A stretch of DNA of 64,000 nucleotides from positions 1 to 64,000 of the forward strand of contig NZ_JABKKJ010000009.1 in the NCBI RefSeq assembly GCF_013166515.1, written 5' to 3'. The position numbers were made by a program, and so were the translations under genes. The notes beneath the pieces were generated by a model, which had not been told where the DNA came from, ran no database searches, and saw nothing but the letters and a program-made list of their open reading frames with translations. This document shows, piece by piece, positions 25,866-35,504 of this stretch. Every line of letters starts with the position of its first letter. Within the stretch, counting starts at the first letter, position 1. This DNA comes from Xylanibacter caecicola. Lineage in GTDB: Bacteria; Bacteroidota; Bacteroidia; Bacteroidales; Bacteroidaceae.

Positions 25866-28301
25866 TTAAATATTCGCAACAGACATTATATTGGCAAACA
25901 CTCCTGCCGCCGTGACACTTGCACCGGCTCCATAGCCCTGTATAAGCATGGGATATTCTTTATATCGTTCTGTTGTAAGCATTACAATGTTGTTCGAGCC
26001 TTCAAGATTGTAGAATGGATGCTCCTTGCCTACTGCCTGTAGCGAAACATCAGTCTTTCCGTTTTCCATTCTTGCAACAAACCGCCAGCGTTTACCTTCA
26101 TTTTCAAGCTCTTTGCGGCGTCTTTCAAAATCGCTGTCAAGCAAAGGCAGACGTTCCCAAAAGTCGTTAATACTGCCGTTGAAATACTCTTCAGGAACGA
26201 AAAGACGCTTTTCCACATCCTCCTTTTCTATCTTGTAGCCCGCCTCGCGTGTAAGTATCACAAGTTTCCGCACAACGTCCGTACCGCTCAAATCTATCCT
26301 CGGATCCGGCTCGCTGTATCCCTGTTCCTTCGCACGCCTTACGGTTTCGGAGAACGGCACATCATCCGACAGTTCGTTGAATATGAAGTTAAGCGTACCG
26401 CTCAGTACGGCTTCAATCTTCAATATTTTGTCCCCTGAGTTACGAAGGTCGTTTATTGTCCCGATGATAGGCAGACCTGCACCTACGTTTGTCTCAAATC
26501 TGAATTTCACGCCGCGTGCAAGTGCCGTCTGTTTCAGTGAAATATAACTGTTATAATCCGACGATGCCGCTATCTTGTTGGCTGCAATTACAGAAATGTT
26601 ATTTTCTATAAAGACTTTGTACAGCGATGCAACATCCTTGCTTGCAGTGCAATCCACAAATACGCTGTTGAATATGTTCATGCCGAGAATTTCGTTTCGC
26701 AGCATTGCAAGGTTGCTTGTTTCAGACTCTTTCAGTTGTTTCCTGTAGTTGTCAAGGTCTATTCCGTCGCGGTTGAATATGGCATTATGACTGCTTGCAA
26801 TTCCCACAACGTTCAGTTTCAGACGCCTGTTCTGCTTCAGTTCGTCATGCTGTGCCTTTATCTGTTCTATCAGTTTGCTGCCGACAGTACCCACTCCGCA
26901 GATAAAAAGGTTAAGGACATTATACTCTGAAAGGAAGAATGAGTCGTGAAGCACATTAAGCGATTTGCGCAGAAACTCTTTTTCCACCACAAACGAAATG
27001 TTCGTTTCCGATGCACCTTGCGCACATGCAATGACGCTTATGCCGCTTCTTCCGAGCGTTCCGAACAGTTTTCCGGCTATGCCCGGTGTGTGTTTCATGT
27101 TCTCGCCCACAATGGCAATTGTCGCCAGACCGCTTTCCGCATGCATGGGAAACATGGCTCCCGTTTCTATTTCCTTGCAGAACTCATTGTTCAGCACGTT
27201 CACCGCCGCATCGGCATCAGAGTCTTTCACTCCGATAGACGTAGAGTTCTCTGACGAAGCCTGGCTCACCATGAAAACAGATATTCCGTTTTCCGCCAGT
27301 GCTGTGAATATTCGTCTGTTCACACCGATAACTCCCACCATGGAAAGTCCCGTCACTGTTATCAGCGTTGTATCGTTTATGCTCGATATACCCTTAATGG
27401 GCTTGCTGTCGTTTTCAACGCTTTTCTTTATTATGGTTCCGCTGTGATAAGAATTGAACGTGTTCTTTACCCTTATAGGGATATTCTTCACACAGACGGG
27501 ATATATGGTAGGAGGATATATCACCTTGGCTCCGAAGTTGCAAAGCTCCATCGCCTCTATATAGCTAAGCTCGTTTATAGTGTATGCCGAAGGTATCACA
27601 CGCGGGTCCGCAGTCATAAATCCGTCGACATCCGTCCATATCTCCAATACCTCCGCATCAAGTGCTGCCGCAATTATAGCCGCCGTATAATCGCTTCCAC
27701 CGCGCCCCAAATTGGTTATTTCATCAGTCACATTGTCTCTGCCGATAAATCCCGGAACCACCGATATGCGTGGCATTTCCTCAAAAGCCTCACGCACAAG
27801 ACGCCCTGTAAGCTCACTGTCAAGCACGTGACTGCCGTTCTTGCGTGTTGTCTTTATGAACGACATTGCATCGAACAGCTTAGCGTTCTTTATCAGTTCC
27901 GCCACTATGCTTGAACTGAGGCGTTCTCCATAGCTCAATATGGCATCCTGTGTCTTCTCGCTCAGGTCGCGAATAAGATACACACCAAAGTATATGCTCT
28001 TCAATTGTTCGAAGAGCGAGTCTACGGTTCTGAATAAGTCTTCACGCTTTTTTGGGTCGGTGATGATCGTGTCTATCATCCTGTGGTGACGCATAACCAT
28101 TGCATCGAACTCGCTTCTGTAACGTCCGTCTCCACGGCGTGCAAGCCTTGATGTCTCGATAAGTTTGTCGGTTATGCCTCCAAGTGCACTTACAACCACC
28201 ACTACAGGCTGGTGTTTAGCCTCTTTTTCTACAATTTTCTTTAAGCATCTGATGCTTTTTACGGAACCTACGGATGTTCCGCCAAACTTTAAAACTTTCA
28301 T
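25866..28301 (-). CDS. thrA: Bifunctional aspartokinase / homoserine dehydrogenase
   Basis: An 811-residue fusion that catalyses the first and third steps from aspartate to threonine. The aspartokinase domain starts at MKVLKFGGTSVGS and has the LGRGGSDYTAA motif; two ACT-type regulatory segments follow (about 320-450, TLITVTGLSMVGVIGVNRRIF, LATIAIVGENM); the homoserine dehydrogenase domain begins near 460 with the NAD site FICGVGTVGSKL and contains GAGLPIIGTINDL and the PDPRIDLSGTDVVRKLVILTRE catalytic region. The start at 28301 is the family start; 33 upstream codons cover the promoter. It overlaps nothing and leads the thr operon. Confidence 0.95.
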   Translation of the reverse strand: MKVLKFGGTSVGSVKSIRCLKKIVEKEAKHQPVVVVVSALGGITDKLIETSRLARRGDGRYRSEFDAMVMRHHRMIDTIITDPKKREDLFRTVDSLFEQLKSIYFGVYLIRDLSEKTQDAILSYGERLSSSIVAELIKNAKLFDAMSFIKTTRKNGSHVLDSELTGRLVREAFEEMPRISVVPGFIGRDNVTDEITNLGRGGSDYTAAIIAAALDAEVLEIWTDVDGFMTADPRVIPSAYTINELSYIEAMELCNFGAKVIYPPTIYPVCVKNIPIRVKNTFNSYHSGTIIKKSVENDSKPIKGISSINDTTLITVTGLSMVGVIGVNRRIFTALAENGISVFMVSQASSENSTSIGVKDSDADAAVNVLNNEFCKEIETGAMFPMHAESGLATIAIVGENMKHTPGIAGKLFGTLGRSGISVIACAQGASETNISFVVEKEFLRKSLNVLHDSFFLSEYNVLNLFICGVGTVGSKLIEQIKAQHDELKQNRRLKLNVVGIASSHNAIFNRDGIDLDNYRKQLKESETSNLAMLRNEILGMNIFNSVFVDCTASKDVASLYKVFIENNISVIAANKIAASSDYNSYISLKQTALARGVKFRFETNVGAGLPIIGTINDLRNSGDKILKIEAVLSGTLNFIFNELSDDVPFSETVRRAKEQGYSEPDPRIDLSGTDVVRKLVILTREAGYKIEKEDVEKRLFVPEEYFNGSINDFWERLPLLDSDFERRRKELENEGKRWRFVARMENGKTDVSLQAVGKEHPFYNLEGSNNIVMLTTERYKEYPMLIQGYGAGASVTAAGVFANIMSVANI

Positions 28302-28366
28302 TATGTACGTAAATTTGCGGACTCCCCGAAACAAACAGGGATGTGTGTCCTTGTATTTATATTGTG

Positions 28367-28397
28367 CAAAAATAGCAAGAAAAATCCTTCCGACAAA
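28367..28397 (-). promoter_or_regulatory. Promoter of the threonine operon
   Basis: On the minus strand TTTG (28394-28397) and TATTTTTG (28367-28374) are 19 bp apart, giving a leader of about 60 nt before thrA. No threonine/isoleucine-rich leader peptide was found. Confidence 0.75.
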
Positions 28398-28418
28398 CAA
28401 TGTTATACGATTATTTGC

Positions 28419-28426
28419 TAATTTTG
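28419..28426 (+). promoter_or_regulatory. -7 box of the esterase-like gene
   Basis: TAATTTTG matches the -7 consensus and lies 33 bases before the ATG at 28460. It is divergent from, and 22 bases away from, the thr promoter -33 box. Its own -33 element is poor. Confidence 0.45.
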
Positions 28427-28459
28427 CAGCAAAATGTAATTAAAATCACCGTTTTTATT

Positions 28460-29617
28460 ATGAATAGAACACTACGAAATCTGTTGCTTACAGCCTGCCT
28501 GTACATATCTGCAACAGCTGTTTTCTCGCAAAAACGCCCCCGTTACGAGTATTACAAGGATATTCCCGTATATGTGGACAGTATACATGATGAACTGACA
28601 TATCCCATGGCATGGGGCAACAGTAGTGAGACCGACTTTGACAAATGGCGCGCATCTGCCCGCAAAAAGGTTTTTGAATGTATGATGACACCGCCGCGTG
28701 CCGCTTCTTCATACAGCTATAAGGTCATTGCAGAGGAACAACGCGACGGATACAAGGCATTGAAAGTAGAATTCCCGTTGTCCGCCTGGTACAATGTCCG
28801 TGCATATATTCTCGTGCCTGACGGCAAAGGACCGTTCCCAGCCATTAACCTTCTTCACGACCACGGGGCGCATCTGTTCATAGGAAAGGAGAAGATGATA
28901 AAGCCATTCGACGAAGATTCCGTAGTGATAGCCGATGCCGACAAGTGGCAGGATGTTGTCTACGGCGGCAGGTATATGGGCGACTTCCTTGCCCGTCACG
29001 GCTATGTGGTGTTCTCTGCGGACGCTCCCTTGTGGGGAGAACGAGGGCGTGCCGAGGGTGTGGACCGCAAGAAATACGACATCATCGCCGGCAACATGAT
29101 GATGTTGGGACGCAATCTCAGTGCCTTTATGACATACGACGACATTGCCGGAACCGACTTTCTCGCCACGCTTCCTTTCGTTGACGGCGACCGTATAGGA
29201 TGTGCCGGATGTTCCATGGGGGCATACCGCTCATGGATGTTGTCTGCCTTGTCCGACAAAATCAAGGCTGGAGCATCGGTATGCTGGATGATAACGACAA
29301 ACGTACAGATGACATGGAAGTACGGACGCAAGGAGAACGGTGGGTTTGCCAACTGCATTCCGGGATTGAGACAGTATCTTGACTATCCTCACATTGCAAG
29401 TATGGCATGTCCGAAACCTATGCTTTTCATCAACGGAGACAAGGACAAGCTTTTCCCCGTGCCGGGAGTAAAGAAAGCGTTTGACATAATGCACGACGTA
29501 TGGAAAAGCCGGGGAGCGGACGAGAACCTGACAACCGAGATATGGGACATGACGCATGAGTGCCCTCCGAAAGTGCAGGATTCGGTGTTGGACTTTTTTG
29601 ACAAGCACCTGAAATGA
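28460..29617 (+). CDS. Secreted alpha/beta hydrolase (acetyl-esterase-like)
   Basis: A 385-residue exported protein (signal peptide MNRTLRNLLLTACLYISATAVFSQ). The alpha/beta hydrolase triad is visible as the nucleophile serine in GCAGCSMGAY, Asp in FINGDKDKLFP and His in DMTHECP. The pattern LLHDHGAHLFIGKEKM and the overall layout resemble the Abhydrolase_7 / dienelactone hydrolase-like families that include acetyl-xylan and related carbohydrate esterases. No polysaccharide-utilisation genes surround it, so the natural substrate is open. Start set at 28460 for the signal peptide. Confidence 0.8.
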   Translation: MNRTLRNLLLTACLYISATAVFSQKRPRYEYYKDIPVYVDSIHDELTYPMAWGNSSETDFDKWRASARKKVFECMMTPPRAASSYSYKVIAEEQRDGYKALKVEFPLSAWYNVRAYILVPDGKGPFPAINLLHDHGAHLFIGKEKMIKPFDEDSVVIADADKWQDVVYGGRYMGDFLARHGYVVFSADAPLWGERGRAEGVDRKKYDIIAGNMMMLGRNLSAFMTYDDIAGTDFLATLPFVDGDRIGCAGCSMGAYRSWMLSALSDKIKAGASVCWMITTNVQMTWKYGRKENGGFANCIPGLRQYLDYPHIASMACPKPMLFINGDKDKLFPVPGVKKAFDIMHDVWKSRGADENLTTEIWDMTHECPPKVQDSVLDFFDKHLK

Positions 29618-29690
29618 ACTGTCATTACCGACCTAACTGATTTTCCGGACATAGAATATAATTGAAAAGAGCAAACAATAGAATAGTAAA

Positions 29691-31262
29691 ATGATCAACG
29701 AATATCAGATGCGCATGCTTCCGCAGCAGGCAGCTAACGAGGCTTCCATGCGTGAGTTTATAGCAAGAGAAAAAGGCATAGATGCCCGTACCATAAAGCA
29801 TGTCCGTGTGCTCAGGCGCAGTATAGATGCCAGACAGCGCACCATATATATCAATCTTAAGGTGAGAGTGTATGTAAACGAAGAGCCGCAGGATGAAGAA
29901 TACACCCATGTGAAATATGGCGACGTGTCGGCTGCTCCGTCCGTGGTTGTCGTCGGCGCCGGCCCTGGCGGGCTTTTTGCATCCCTCAAACTCATCGAAC
30001 TTGGTCTGCGTCCCATTGTCCTTGAACGTGGAAAGAATGTGCACGAGCGCAAGAGAGACCTTTCCGCCATAACGAAGACACAGCGTGTCGACGCCGAGAG
30101 CAACTATTGTTTTGGCGAGGGTGGCGCCGGTGCCTATTCGGATGGCAAGCTCTACACACGTTCGAAAAAGCGCGGAAGCATAGAAAAGATACTTAATGTG
30201 TTCTGTCTGCACGGGGCATCGGTATCTATTTTGTCCGATGCCCACCCGCATATAGGAACGGACAAGTTACCCGGAGTGATAGAAAACATGCGCAACACCA
30301 TACTGAAATGTGGCGGAGAGGTGCATTTCATGACTAAAATGACAGCCCTTGTGTTCGACGGAGACAGTGTCGTTGGCGTGGAAGCATCGGATGTAAAGAC
30401 CGGAGAAAACATTGTATTCCGTGGTCCGGTGATACTTGCCACCGGTCACTCGGCGCGCGATGTCTACCGCTATCTGCACGGTTCGGATGTTGAAATGGAG
30501 GCAAAGGGCATTGCCGTAGGCGTGCGTCTTGAGCATCCGGCAAAGCTGATAGACAGCATACAGTATCACAACAAGGAGGGCAGGGGGCGCTGGTTGCCTG
30601 CGGCAGAATACAGTTTTGTGACACAGGCGGACGGTCGTGGAGTGTATTCGTTCTGCATGTGTCCCGGCGGATTTGTCATTCCTGCCGCCACAGGTCCGCG
30701 ACAGATAGTCGTCAACGGAATGAGTCCGAGTAACAGAGGCACGCAGTGGTCCAACAGCGGCATGGTTGTAGAGATGCGCCCCGAGGACGTTCCGGGAGAT
30801 GACGTGTTGCGGATGCTTGACTTTCAGGAGCGTCTTGAGAACGACTGTTGGCAGCAGGGCAATATGAAACAGACTGCACCGGCGCAGCGTATGGCAGACT
30901 TTGTAAACGGCCGTCTGAGCTACGACCTGCCTAAAAGCTCGTATGCACCGGGACTTATTTCCAGTCCGCTGCACTTCTGGCTTCCGCCCTCCGTGTCGAA
31001 AAGACTGCAGCAAGGTTTCAAGAAGTTCGGCTCCATGAGCCACGGATTTCTCACAAACGATGCCGTACTCATAGCCGTGGAGACACGCACATCATCGCCC
31101 GTGCGTATTCTTCGCGACAATGACACCCTGCAACATGTGCGCATAGGCGGGCTTTTTCCTTGCGGCGAAGGTGCCGGATATGCCGGTGGAATAGTCTCGG
31201 CAGGCGTGGACGGAGAGCGTTGTGCAGAGGCTGCGGCACTGTATATCGGGCGTATAAAATAG
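29691..31262 (+). CDS. FAD-dependent oxidoreductase (COG2509 type)
   Basis: A 523-residue flavoprotein of the uncharacterised FAD-dependent dehydrogenase family. The Rossmann FAD motif is VVVVGAGPGGLFASLKL with GAGPGG at 89-94, preceded by an N-terminal RNA-binding-like extension of about 80 residues with many basic residues. Further conserved blocks are NYCFGEGGAGAYSDGKLYTRSKKRG, DAHPHIGTDKLP, FCMCPGGFVIPAATGP and the C-terminal GLFPCGEGAGYAGGIVSAGVDG. Substrate and partner are not known. The gene is preceded by 73 bases after the hydrolase and probably has its own promoter. Confidence 0.87.
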   Translation: MINEYQMRMLPQQAANEASMREFIAREKGIDARTIKHVRVLRRSIDARQRTIYINLKVRVYVNEEPQDEEYTHVKYGDVSAAPSVVVVGAGPGGLFASLKLIELGLRPIVLERGKNVHERKRDLSAITKTQRVDAESNYCFGEGGAGAYSDGKLYTRSKKRGSIEKILNVFCLHGASVSILSDAHPHIGTDKLPGVIENMRNTILKCGGEVHFMTKMTALVFDGDSVVGVEASDVKTGENIVFRGPVILATGHSARDVYRYLHGSDVEMEAKGIAVGVRLEHPAKLIDSIQYHNKEGRGRWLPAAEYSFVTQADGRGVYSFCMCPGGFVIPAATGPRQIVVNGMSPSNRGTQWSNSGMVVEMRPEDVPGDDVLRMLDFQERLENDCWQQGNMKQTAPAQRMADFVNGRLSYDLPKSSYAPGLISSPLHFWLPPSVSKRLQQGFKKFGSMSHGFLTNDAVLIAVETRTSSPVRILRDNDTLQHVRIGGLFPCGEGAGYAGGIVSAGVDGERCAEAAALYIGRIK

Positions 31263-31293
31263 GCTCTTGTAACTTGTTGATAATCAAACGAAT

Positions 31294-31380
31294 ACCTTTT
31301 GCCTTCAAAAAGCTATGCTTTAGCACTCGAAAAGCATAGCTTTAGCACCCTTAAAGCATAGCTTTTTGAAGGCAAAAGGT
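31294..31380. repeat. Perfect 29-bp inverted repeat with internal third copy
   Basis: Arms 31294-31322 and 31352-31380 are exact reverse complements. The 29-base loop again contains AAAGCATAGCTTT, nearly the same 13-mer that ends both arms, so the element carries three 'AAAGC-x-GCTTT' units. It starts 32 bases after the FAD oxidoreductase stop; termination or mRNA protection is possible. Confidence 0.85.
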
Positions 31381-31523
31381 CACATCTTTCATTATCATGT
31401 CTTTTTGTGTTAGTCAAAGACCGTACTCAACAGGGGCGGAAGGGTGGTGATACGTGCACTCTATATGGTGTTTTTCATCCTATATAATAAGGTGTATGCG
31501 CCCTTATATTTTTACAGTAAACG

Positions 31524-31555
31524 TTTGTTCAAATGACCAAAAATTAGTACTTTTG
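31524..31555 (+). promoter_or_regulatory. Promoter of pheT
   Basis: TTTG at 31524-31527 and TACTTTTG at 31548-31555 with 20 bp between, 36 bases before the pheT ATG. Exact fit to the Bacteroidota consensus. Confidence 0.8.
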
Positions 31556-31590
31556 CGTCCGAATTAAAAATTGTATAAAAGTTCATTGCA

Positions 31591-34053
31591 ATGAATATAT
31601 CTTATAAATGGTTAAAAGAGTATGTCGATTTTGAGCTTACTCCGCAGGAAGTGTGCGATGCTCTCACCTCGGAAGGACTGGAAGTCGATGCACTTGAAGA
31701 AGTCCAAAGTATCAAGGGCGGACTTAAGGGACTTTATGTAGGCAAAGTGCTTACGTGCGAAGTACATCCCGACTCGGATCACCTGCATGTTACAACGGTG
31801 GATCTCGGACGTGAAACCCCGTCGCAGATTGTCTGCGGAGCACCCAATGTGGCTGCCGGACAGAAAGTCATTGTGGCAGACATAGGCTGTGTGCTGTATG
31901 ACGGCGACAAGGAATTTGTAATCAAGAAGTCAAAACTCCGCGGCGTGGAAAGCTACGGCATGATTTGTGCGGAGGATGAAATAGGAGTGGGCAACAGTCA
32001 TGAAGGTATAATTGTTCTGCCGGAAGACGCACCGGTAGGTCAGCCTGCCGCCGAATACTATAATCTTGAAAGCGACTGGCTAATAGAAGTAGACATCACG
32101 GCAAACCGTGCCGACGCCCTCTCACATTGGGGTGTCGCACGTGATTTGTATGCCTGGCTTTTACAGAACGGCTACAAGACATCGCTGCACCGCCCGTCTG
32201 ACGAGGCTTTTGCCGCCGACAACACGGACATGCCCATAGACGTTACGATAGAGAACACGGAGGCTTGCCGTCGCTATGCCTGCGTCAGTGTGTCGGGATG
32301 TGACGTGAAAGAGAGTCCGGAATGGTTGCAGAACAAATTGCGTGTGATAGGATTGCGCCCGATAAACAACATAGTGGACATCACAAACTATGTAATGATG
32401 GCATACGGACAGCCGTTGCACTGCTTCGATGCAGACATGGTCAAGGGGCATCATATCATCGTGAAGACAATGCCTGAAGGTACGCCTTTTGTTACGCTTG
32501 ACGGTGAAGAACATAAGTTGAGCGAACGAGATCTTGCCATTTGCAACACTGATGAACCGATGTGTATTGCCGGTGTGTTCGGCGGAAAGGGCAGCGGCAC
32601 ATACGACACCACATGCAACGTGGTATTGGAGAGTGCCTATTTCCATCCCACATGGATACGCAAGAGTGCACGCCGTCACGGACTGAGCACAGACGCTTCG
32701 TTCCGTTTTGAGCGTGGAATAGACCCTAACGGAGTTATTTATGCGTTGAAACAGGCTGCTCTTCTATGCAAGGAACTTGCCGGCGGCAAGATATCCATGG
32801 AGATAAAGGATGTATATCCGGAGCCGATATGCGACTTTAAAGTAGAGCTGGAGTATGACTATGTAAACCGCTTGACAGGCAAGAACATACCTGCAGATAC
32901 AGTAAAGAGCATAGTACAGAGTCTGGAAATGAAGATAGATGCGGAAAGCGAGGCAGGATTGAGCCTCAGTGTCCCTCCCTACCGTGTGGATGTACAGAGA
33001 CCTTGCGACGTTGTTGAAGATATTCTCCGTGTGTATGGATATAACAATGTTGAAATTCCGACACAGCTTAAAAGTTCTCTTGTCGTAAAAGGAGATGAGG
33101 ACAAAAAACACAAGTTGGAAGAGATTGTAAGTGAACAGCTTGTAGGCTGCGGCTTCAACGAGATATTAAACAACTCTCTTACCAAATCTGCCTACTACGA
33201 AGGGCTTGACAGTTATGCAGCGGAGAACTGTGTAAGGATAATGAACCCTCTGAGTTCGGATCTTAATGTCATGCGTCAGTCATTGCTCTTCGGCGGTTTG
33301 GAGAGCATTGCACACAATGCCAACCGTAAGAACCCAGACCTTCGTTTCTTCGAGTTTGGAAATGTATACCACTTTTCAAAGGAAAAACATAATGCCGACG
33401 CACCCATGTCCGCATATAAAGAGGAATGCCACCTCGGATTGTGGGTTACGGGAAAGCGTGTCAAAGGCAGCTGGGCACACCCCGATGAGGACTCTTCGTT
33501 CTATGAACTCAAGGCATACGTGGAGAATATACTGCGCCGTATAGGACTGAACAGCGGCACCGTATTGATGCACAACAGCGACAATAACATCTTCTCGAAA
33601 GGTATTGCCATAGAGAACAGAGGCGGAAAGCTACTTGTTGAGATGGGTGTGATAAGCAAAAACTTGCTAAAAGCTTCGGGAATAGACGGTTCCGTGTATT
33701 ACGCAGACCTGAACTGGACTGCACTTGCCAAGGCTGTAAGGAAGAACAAGGTTGGCTATAAGGAAATAAGCAAATATCCTCCTGTAAGCCGTGACTTGGC
33801 TTTGCTTATAGACAAGAGCGTGGATTTTGCACAGATAGAACAGATTGCATATCAGACAGAGAAAAAGCTCTTGAAGTGTGTCGAGCTGTTTGATGTCTAT
33901 GAAGGCAAGAACCTGCCCGAGGGGAAGAAGAGTTATGCTGTCAACTTCATACTTCAGGATGAGGGAAAGACACTTAACGACAAACAAATAGACACAGTAA
34001 TGAATAAGCTTATCAATAATATCAAGGGTAAGCTTGGTGCAGAACTTAGATAA
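31591..34053 (+). CDS. pheT: Phenylalanine-tRNA ligase beta subunit
   Basis: An 820-residue PheRS beta chain that pairs with PheS to charge tRNA-Phe. N-terminal EMAP/tRNA-binding domain about 40-150 (VGKVLTCEVHPDSDHLHVTTVD, IVCGAPNV), the B3/B4 editing domain (about 210-390, NNIVDITNYVMMAYGQPLHCFD), B5 (PYRVDVQRPCDVVEDILRVYGYNN), and the catalytic-like core and FDX-ACB anticodon-binding domain at the C-terminus (KYPPVSRDLALLIDKSV). Length is normal. pheS is not in the window. Confidence 0.96.
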   Translation: MNISYKWLKEYVDFELTPQEVCDALTSEGLEVDALEEVQSIKGGLKGLYVGKVLTCEVHPDSDHLHVTTVDLGRETPSQIVCGAPNVAAGQKVIVADIGCVLYDGDKEFVIKKSKLRGVESYGMICAEDEIGVGNSHEGIIVLPEDAPVGQPAAEYYNLESDWLIEVDITANRADALSHWGVARDLYAWLLQNGYKTSLHRPSDEAFAADNTDMPIDVTIENTEACRRYACVSVSGCDVKESPEWLQNKLRVIGLRPINNIVDITNYVMMAYGQPLHCFDADMVKGHHIIVKTMPEGTPFVTLDGEEHKLSERDLAICNTDEPMCIAGVFGGKGSGTYDTTCNVVLESAYFHPTWIRKSARRHGLSTDASFRFERGIDPNGVIYALKQAALLCKELAGGKISMEIKDVYPEPICDFKVELEYDYVNRLTGKNIPADTVKSIVQSLEMKIDAESEAGLSLSVPPYRVDVQRPCDVVEDILRVYGYNNVEIPTQLKSSLVVKGDEDKKHKLEEIVSEQLVGCGFNEILNNSLTKSAYYEGLDSYAAENCVRIMNPLSSDLNVMRQSLLFGGLESIAHNANRKNPDLRFFEFGNVYHFSKEKHNADAPMSAYKEECHLGLWVTGKRVKGSWAHPDEDSSFYELKAYVENILRRIGLNSGTVLMHNSDNNIFSKGIAIENRGGKLLVEMGVISKNLLKASGIDGSVYYADLNWTALAKAVRKNKVGYKEISKYPPVSRDLALLIDKSVDFAQIEQIAYQTEKKLLKCVELFDVYEGKNLPEGKKSYAVNFILQDEGKTLNDKQIDTVMNKLINNIKGKLGAELR

Positions 34054-34191
34054 AACGTGTATTACAGAGGATGCCGTGCCTTAGGAGCCGAATGTAAGGA
34101 GCATAACGGTACGGTGTCCGGTTTACATGAATTACAGTCTGAGATTTCTGATATTTAACATGATAAAACAATAATAAAAAATTTTACTTCA

Positions 34192-34920
34192 ATGGGAAGA
34201 GCATTTGAGTATCGTAAAGCATCCAAACTAAAGAGATGGGGACACATGGCAAAGACGTTTACACGCCTTGGCAAGCAGATTGCCATAGCTGTAAAAGCCG
34301 GCGGTCCGGAACCCGAGAACAATCCGGCGCTGCGTTCTGTCATAGCAACTTGTAAGCGTGAAAACATGCCGAAGGATAACATCGAGCGTGCAATAAAGAA
34401 CGCCATGGGCAAAGATCAGAGCGATTATAAGGAAGTTACCTACGAAGGATACGGATCTCATGGCATTGCAGTGTTTGTAGACACGCTGACCGACAACACG
34501 ACACGTACGGTGGGAGATGTCCGTTCAGTATTCAACAAGTTTAACGGTACGCTTGGAACAACAGGTTCATTGGCCTATCTTTTTGACCATAAATGTGTTT
34601 TCACATTTAAGAAAAAGGACGGAACCGACATGGATGACCTTGTGCTGGAGCTTATCGACCTTAACGTAGAGGATGAGTTTGACGAGGACACTGAAGAGGG
34701 AACGATAACCATTTACGGCGATCCGAAGAGTTATTCGCAGATACAACATTTTCTCGAAGAGCAGGGATTTGAGGATATAGGCGGTGAATTTACATATATT
34801 CCCAATGACTTGAAGGATGTTGATGCAGAGGTTCGTGCCGTGATAGACAAAATGGTTGAGCGCCTTGAGGAGTTCGACGACGTGCAGAACGTATATACAA
34901 ACATGAAGCCGGAGGAATAA
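34192..34920 (+). CDS. YebC/PmpR-family protein
   Basis: A 242-residue member of the YebC family, known as transcription regulators in some bacteria and, for some members, as factors that relieve ribosome stalling at proline stretches. Conserved N-terminal segment is MGRAFEYRKASKLKRWGHMAKTFTRLGKQI, with GGPEPENNPALRSVIATCKRENMPKDNIERAIKNA and YEGYGSHGIAVFVD following. Bacteroidota versions differ from the SKWANIKHKK start of proteobacterial ones as seen here. Which role applies here cannot be told. Confidence 0.9.
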   Translation: MGRAFEYRKASKLKRWGHMAKTFTRLGKQIAIAVKAGGPEPENNPALRSVIATCKRENMPKDNIERAIKNAMGKDQSDYKEVTYEGYGSHGIAVFVDTLTDNTTRTVGDVRSVFNKFNGTLGTTGSLAYLFDHKCVFTFKKKDGTDMDDLVLELIDLNVEDEFDEDTEEGTITIYGDPKSYSQIQHFLEEQGFEDIGGEFTYIPNDLKDVDAEVRAVIDKMVERLEEFDDVQNVYTNMKPEE

Positions 34921-34928
34921 CCCAAGGA

Positions 34929-35137
34929 GGTAATTGATAATTTATAATTGATAATTGATAATTCATAATTTATGATCTGTCGATGTACGAAATCTTGGCA
35001 TGATTACCATTATCAATTGTAAATTATCAATTATTGATTATTGTCGTTTATAACGATTTGTCAACGTTTAACTACTTGATAAATATTATCCCACCATCAA
35101 TTATAAATTATAAATTATTAATTATCAATTAAAAAAA
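34929..35137. repeat. AT-rich intergenic repeats between yebC and the TSCPD gene
   Basis: Multiple units of the type aattgataatttataatt occur in both orientations (about 34933-34970, 35007-35040, 35096-35130). The same unit appears near 592-630 and 56946-56970, so it is a dispersed, self-complementary element. No coding potential. Confidence 0.7.
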
Positions 35138-35389
35138 GTGAAGCACATAACGTATATACCTGTAGGTACTTGCAGCAAGAGGATAGACATAGACATCGAT
35201 GAAAACGGAATTATACATGATGTAAGTTTCGTCGGTGGATGCAATGGAAATCTTAAAGGAATATGTTCTTTGGTACGCGGAATGAAGCCGGAGGATGTGA
35301 AAAAACGTCTTGACGGCATATTGTGCGGTTCAAAAGGGACAAGCTGCCCGGACCAGTTGTGCCGTGCTTTGGAGCAGAAAGGTTTGTAG
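35138..35389 (+). CDS. TSCPD-domain protein (TIGR03905 type)
   Basis: An 83-residue protein matching the small TSCPD family: KHITYIPVGTCSKRIDIDIDENGIIHDVSFVGGCNGNLKGI and TSCPDQLCRAL, which carries the name-giving motif and four cysteines that could bind metal. The domain is also found at the C-terminus of some vitamin B12-dependent ribonucleotide reductases; the stand-alone form has no proven function. There is no ATG; the frame begins with GTG at 35138, right after the AT-rich repeats, and the product start MKHITYIP matches relatives. Confidence 0.83.
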   Translation: MKHITYIPVGTCSKRIDIDIDENGIIHDVSFVGGCNGNLKGICSLVRGMKPEDVKKRLDGILCGSKGTSCPDQLCRALEQKGL

Positions 35390-35504
35390 ACAACAGACTG
35401 ACCAAGTGGTGTATACGGTGTTAAGAATATAGATATATGAGAATATAAGGTCAGAAAAGTATGCCTTATTTATTCCCATATATCAGTTTTTATATTTCTC
35501 AATA

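Larger units (their letters stand above)
31263..31590. other. Intergenic region with a long palindrome and the pheT promoter
   Basis: The 328 bases hold a perfect 29-bp inverted repeat (31294-31322/31352-31380) after the FAD gene, an AT-rich stretch, and the pheT promoter at 31524-31555. No open frame or RNA gene is apparent. Confidence 0.7.

Noticed and set aside
34929..35137. CRISPR array
   Set aside because: The repeats are AT-rich, variable in spacing and self-complementary with no unique spacers.
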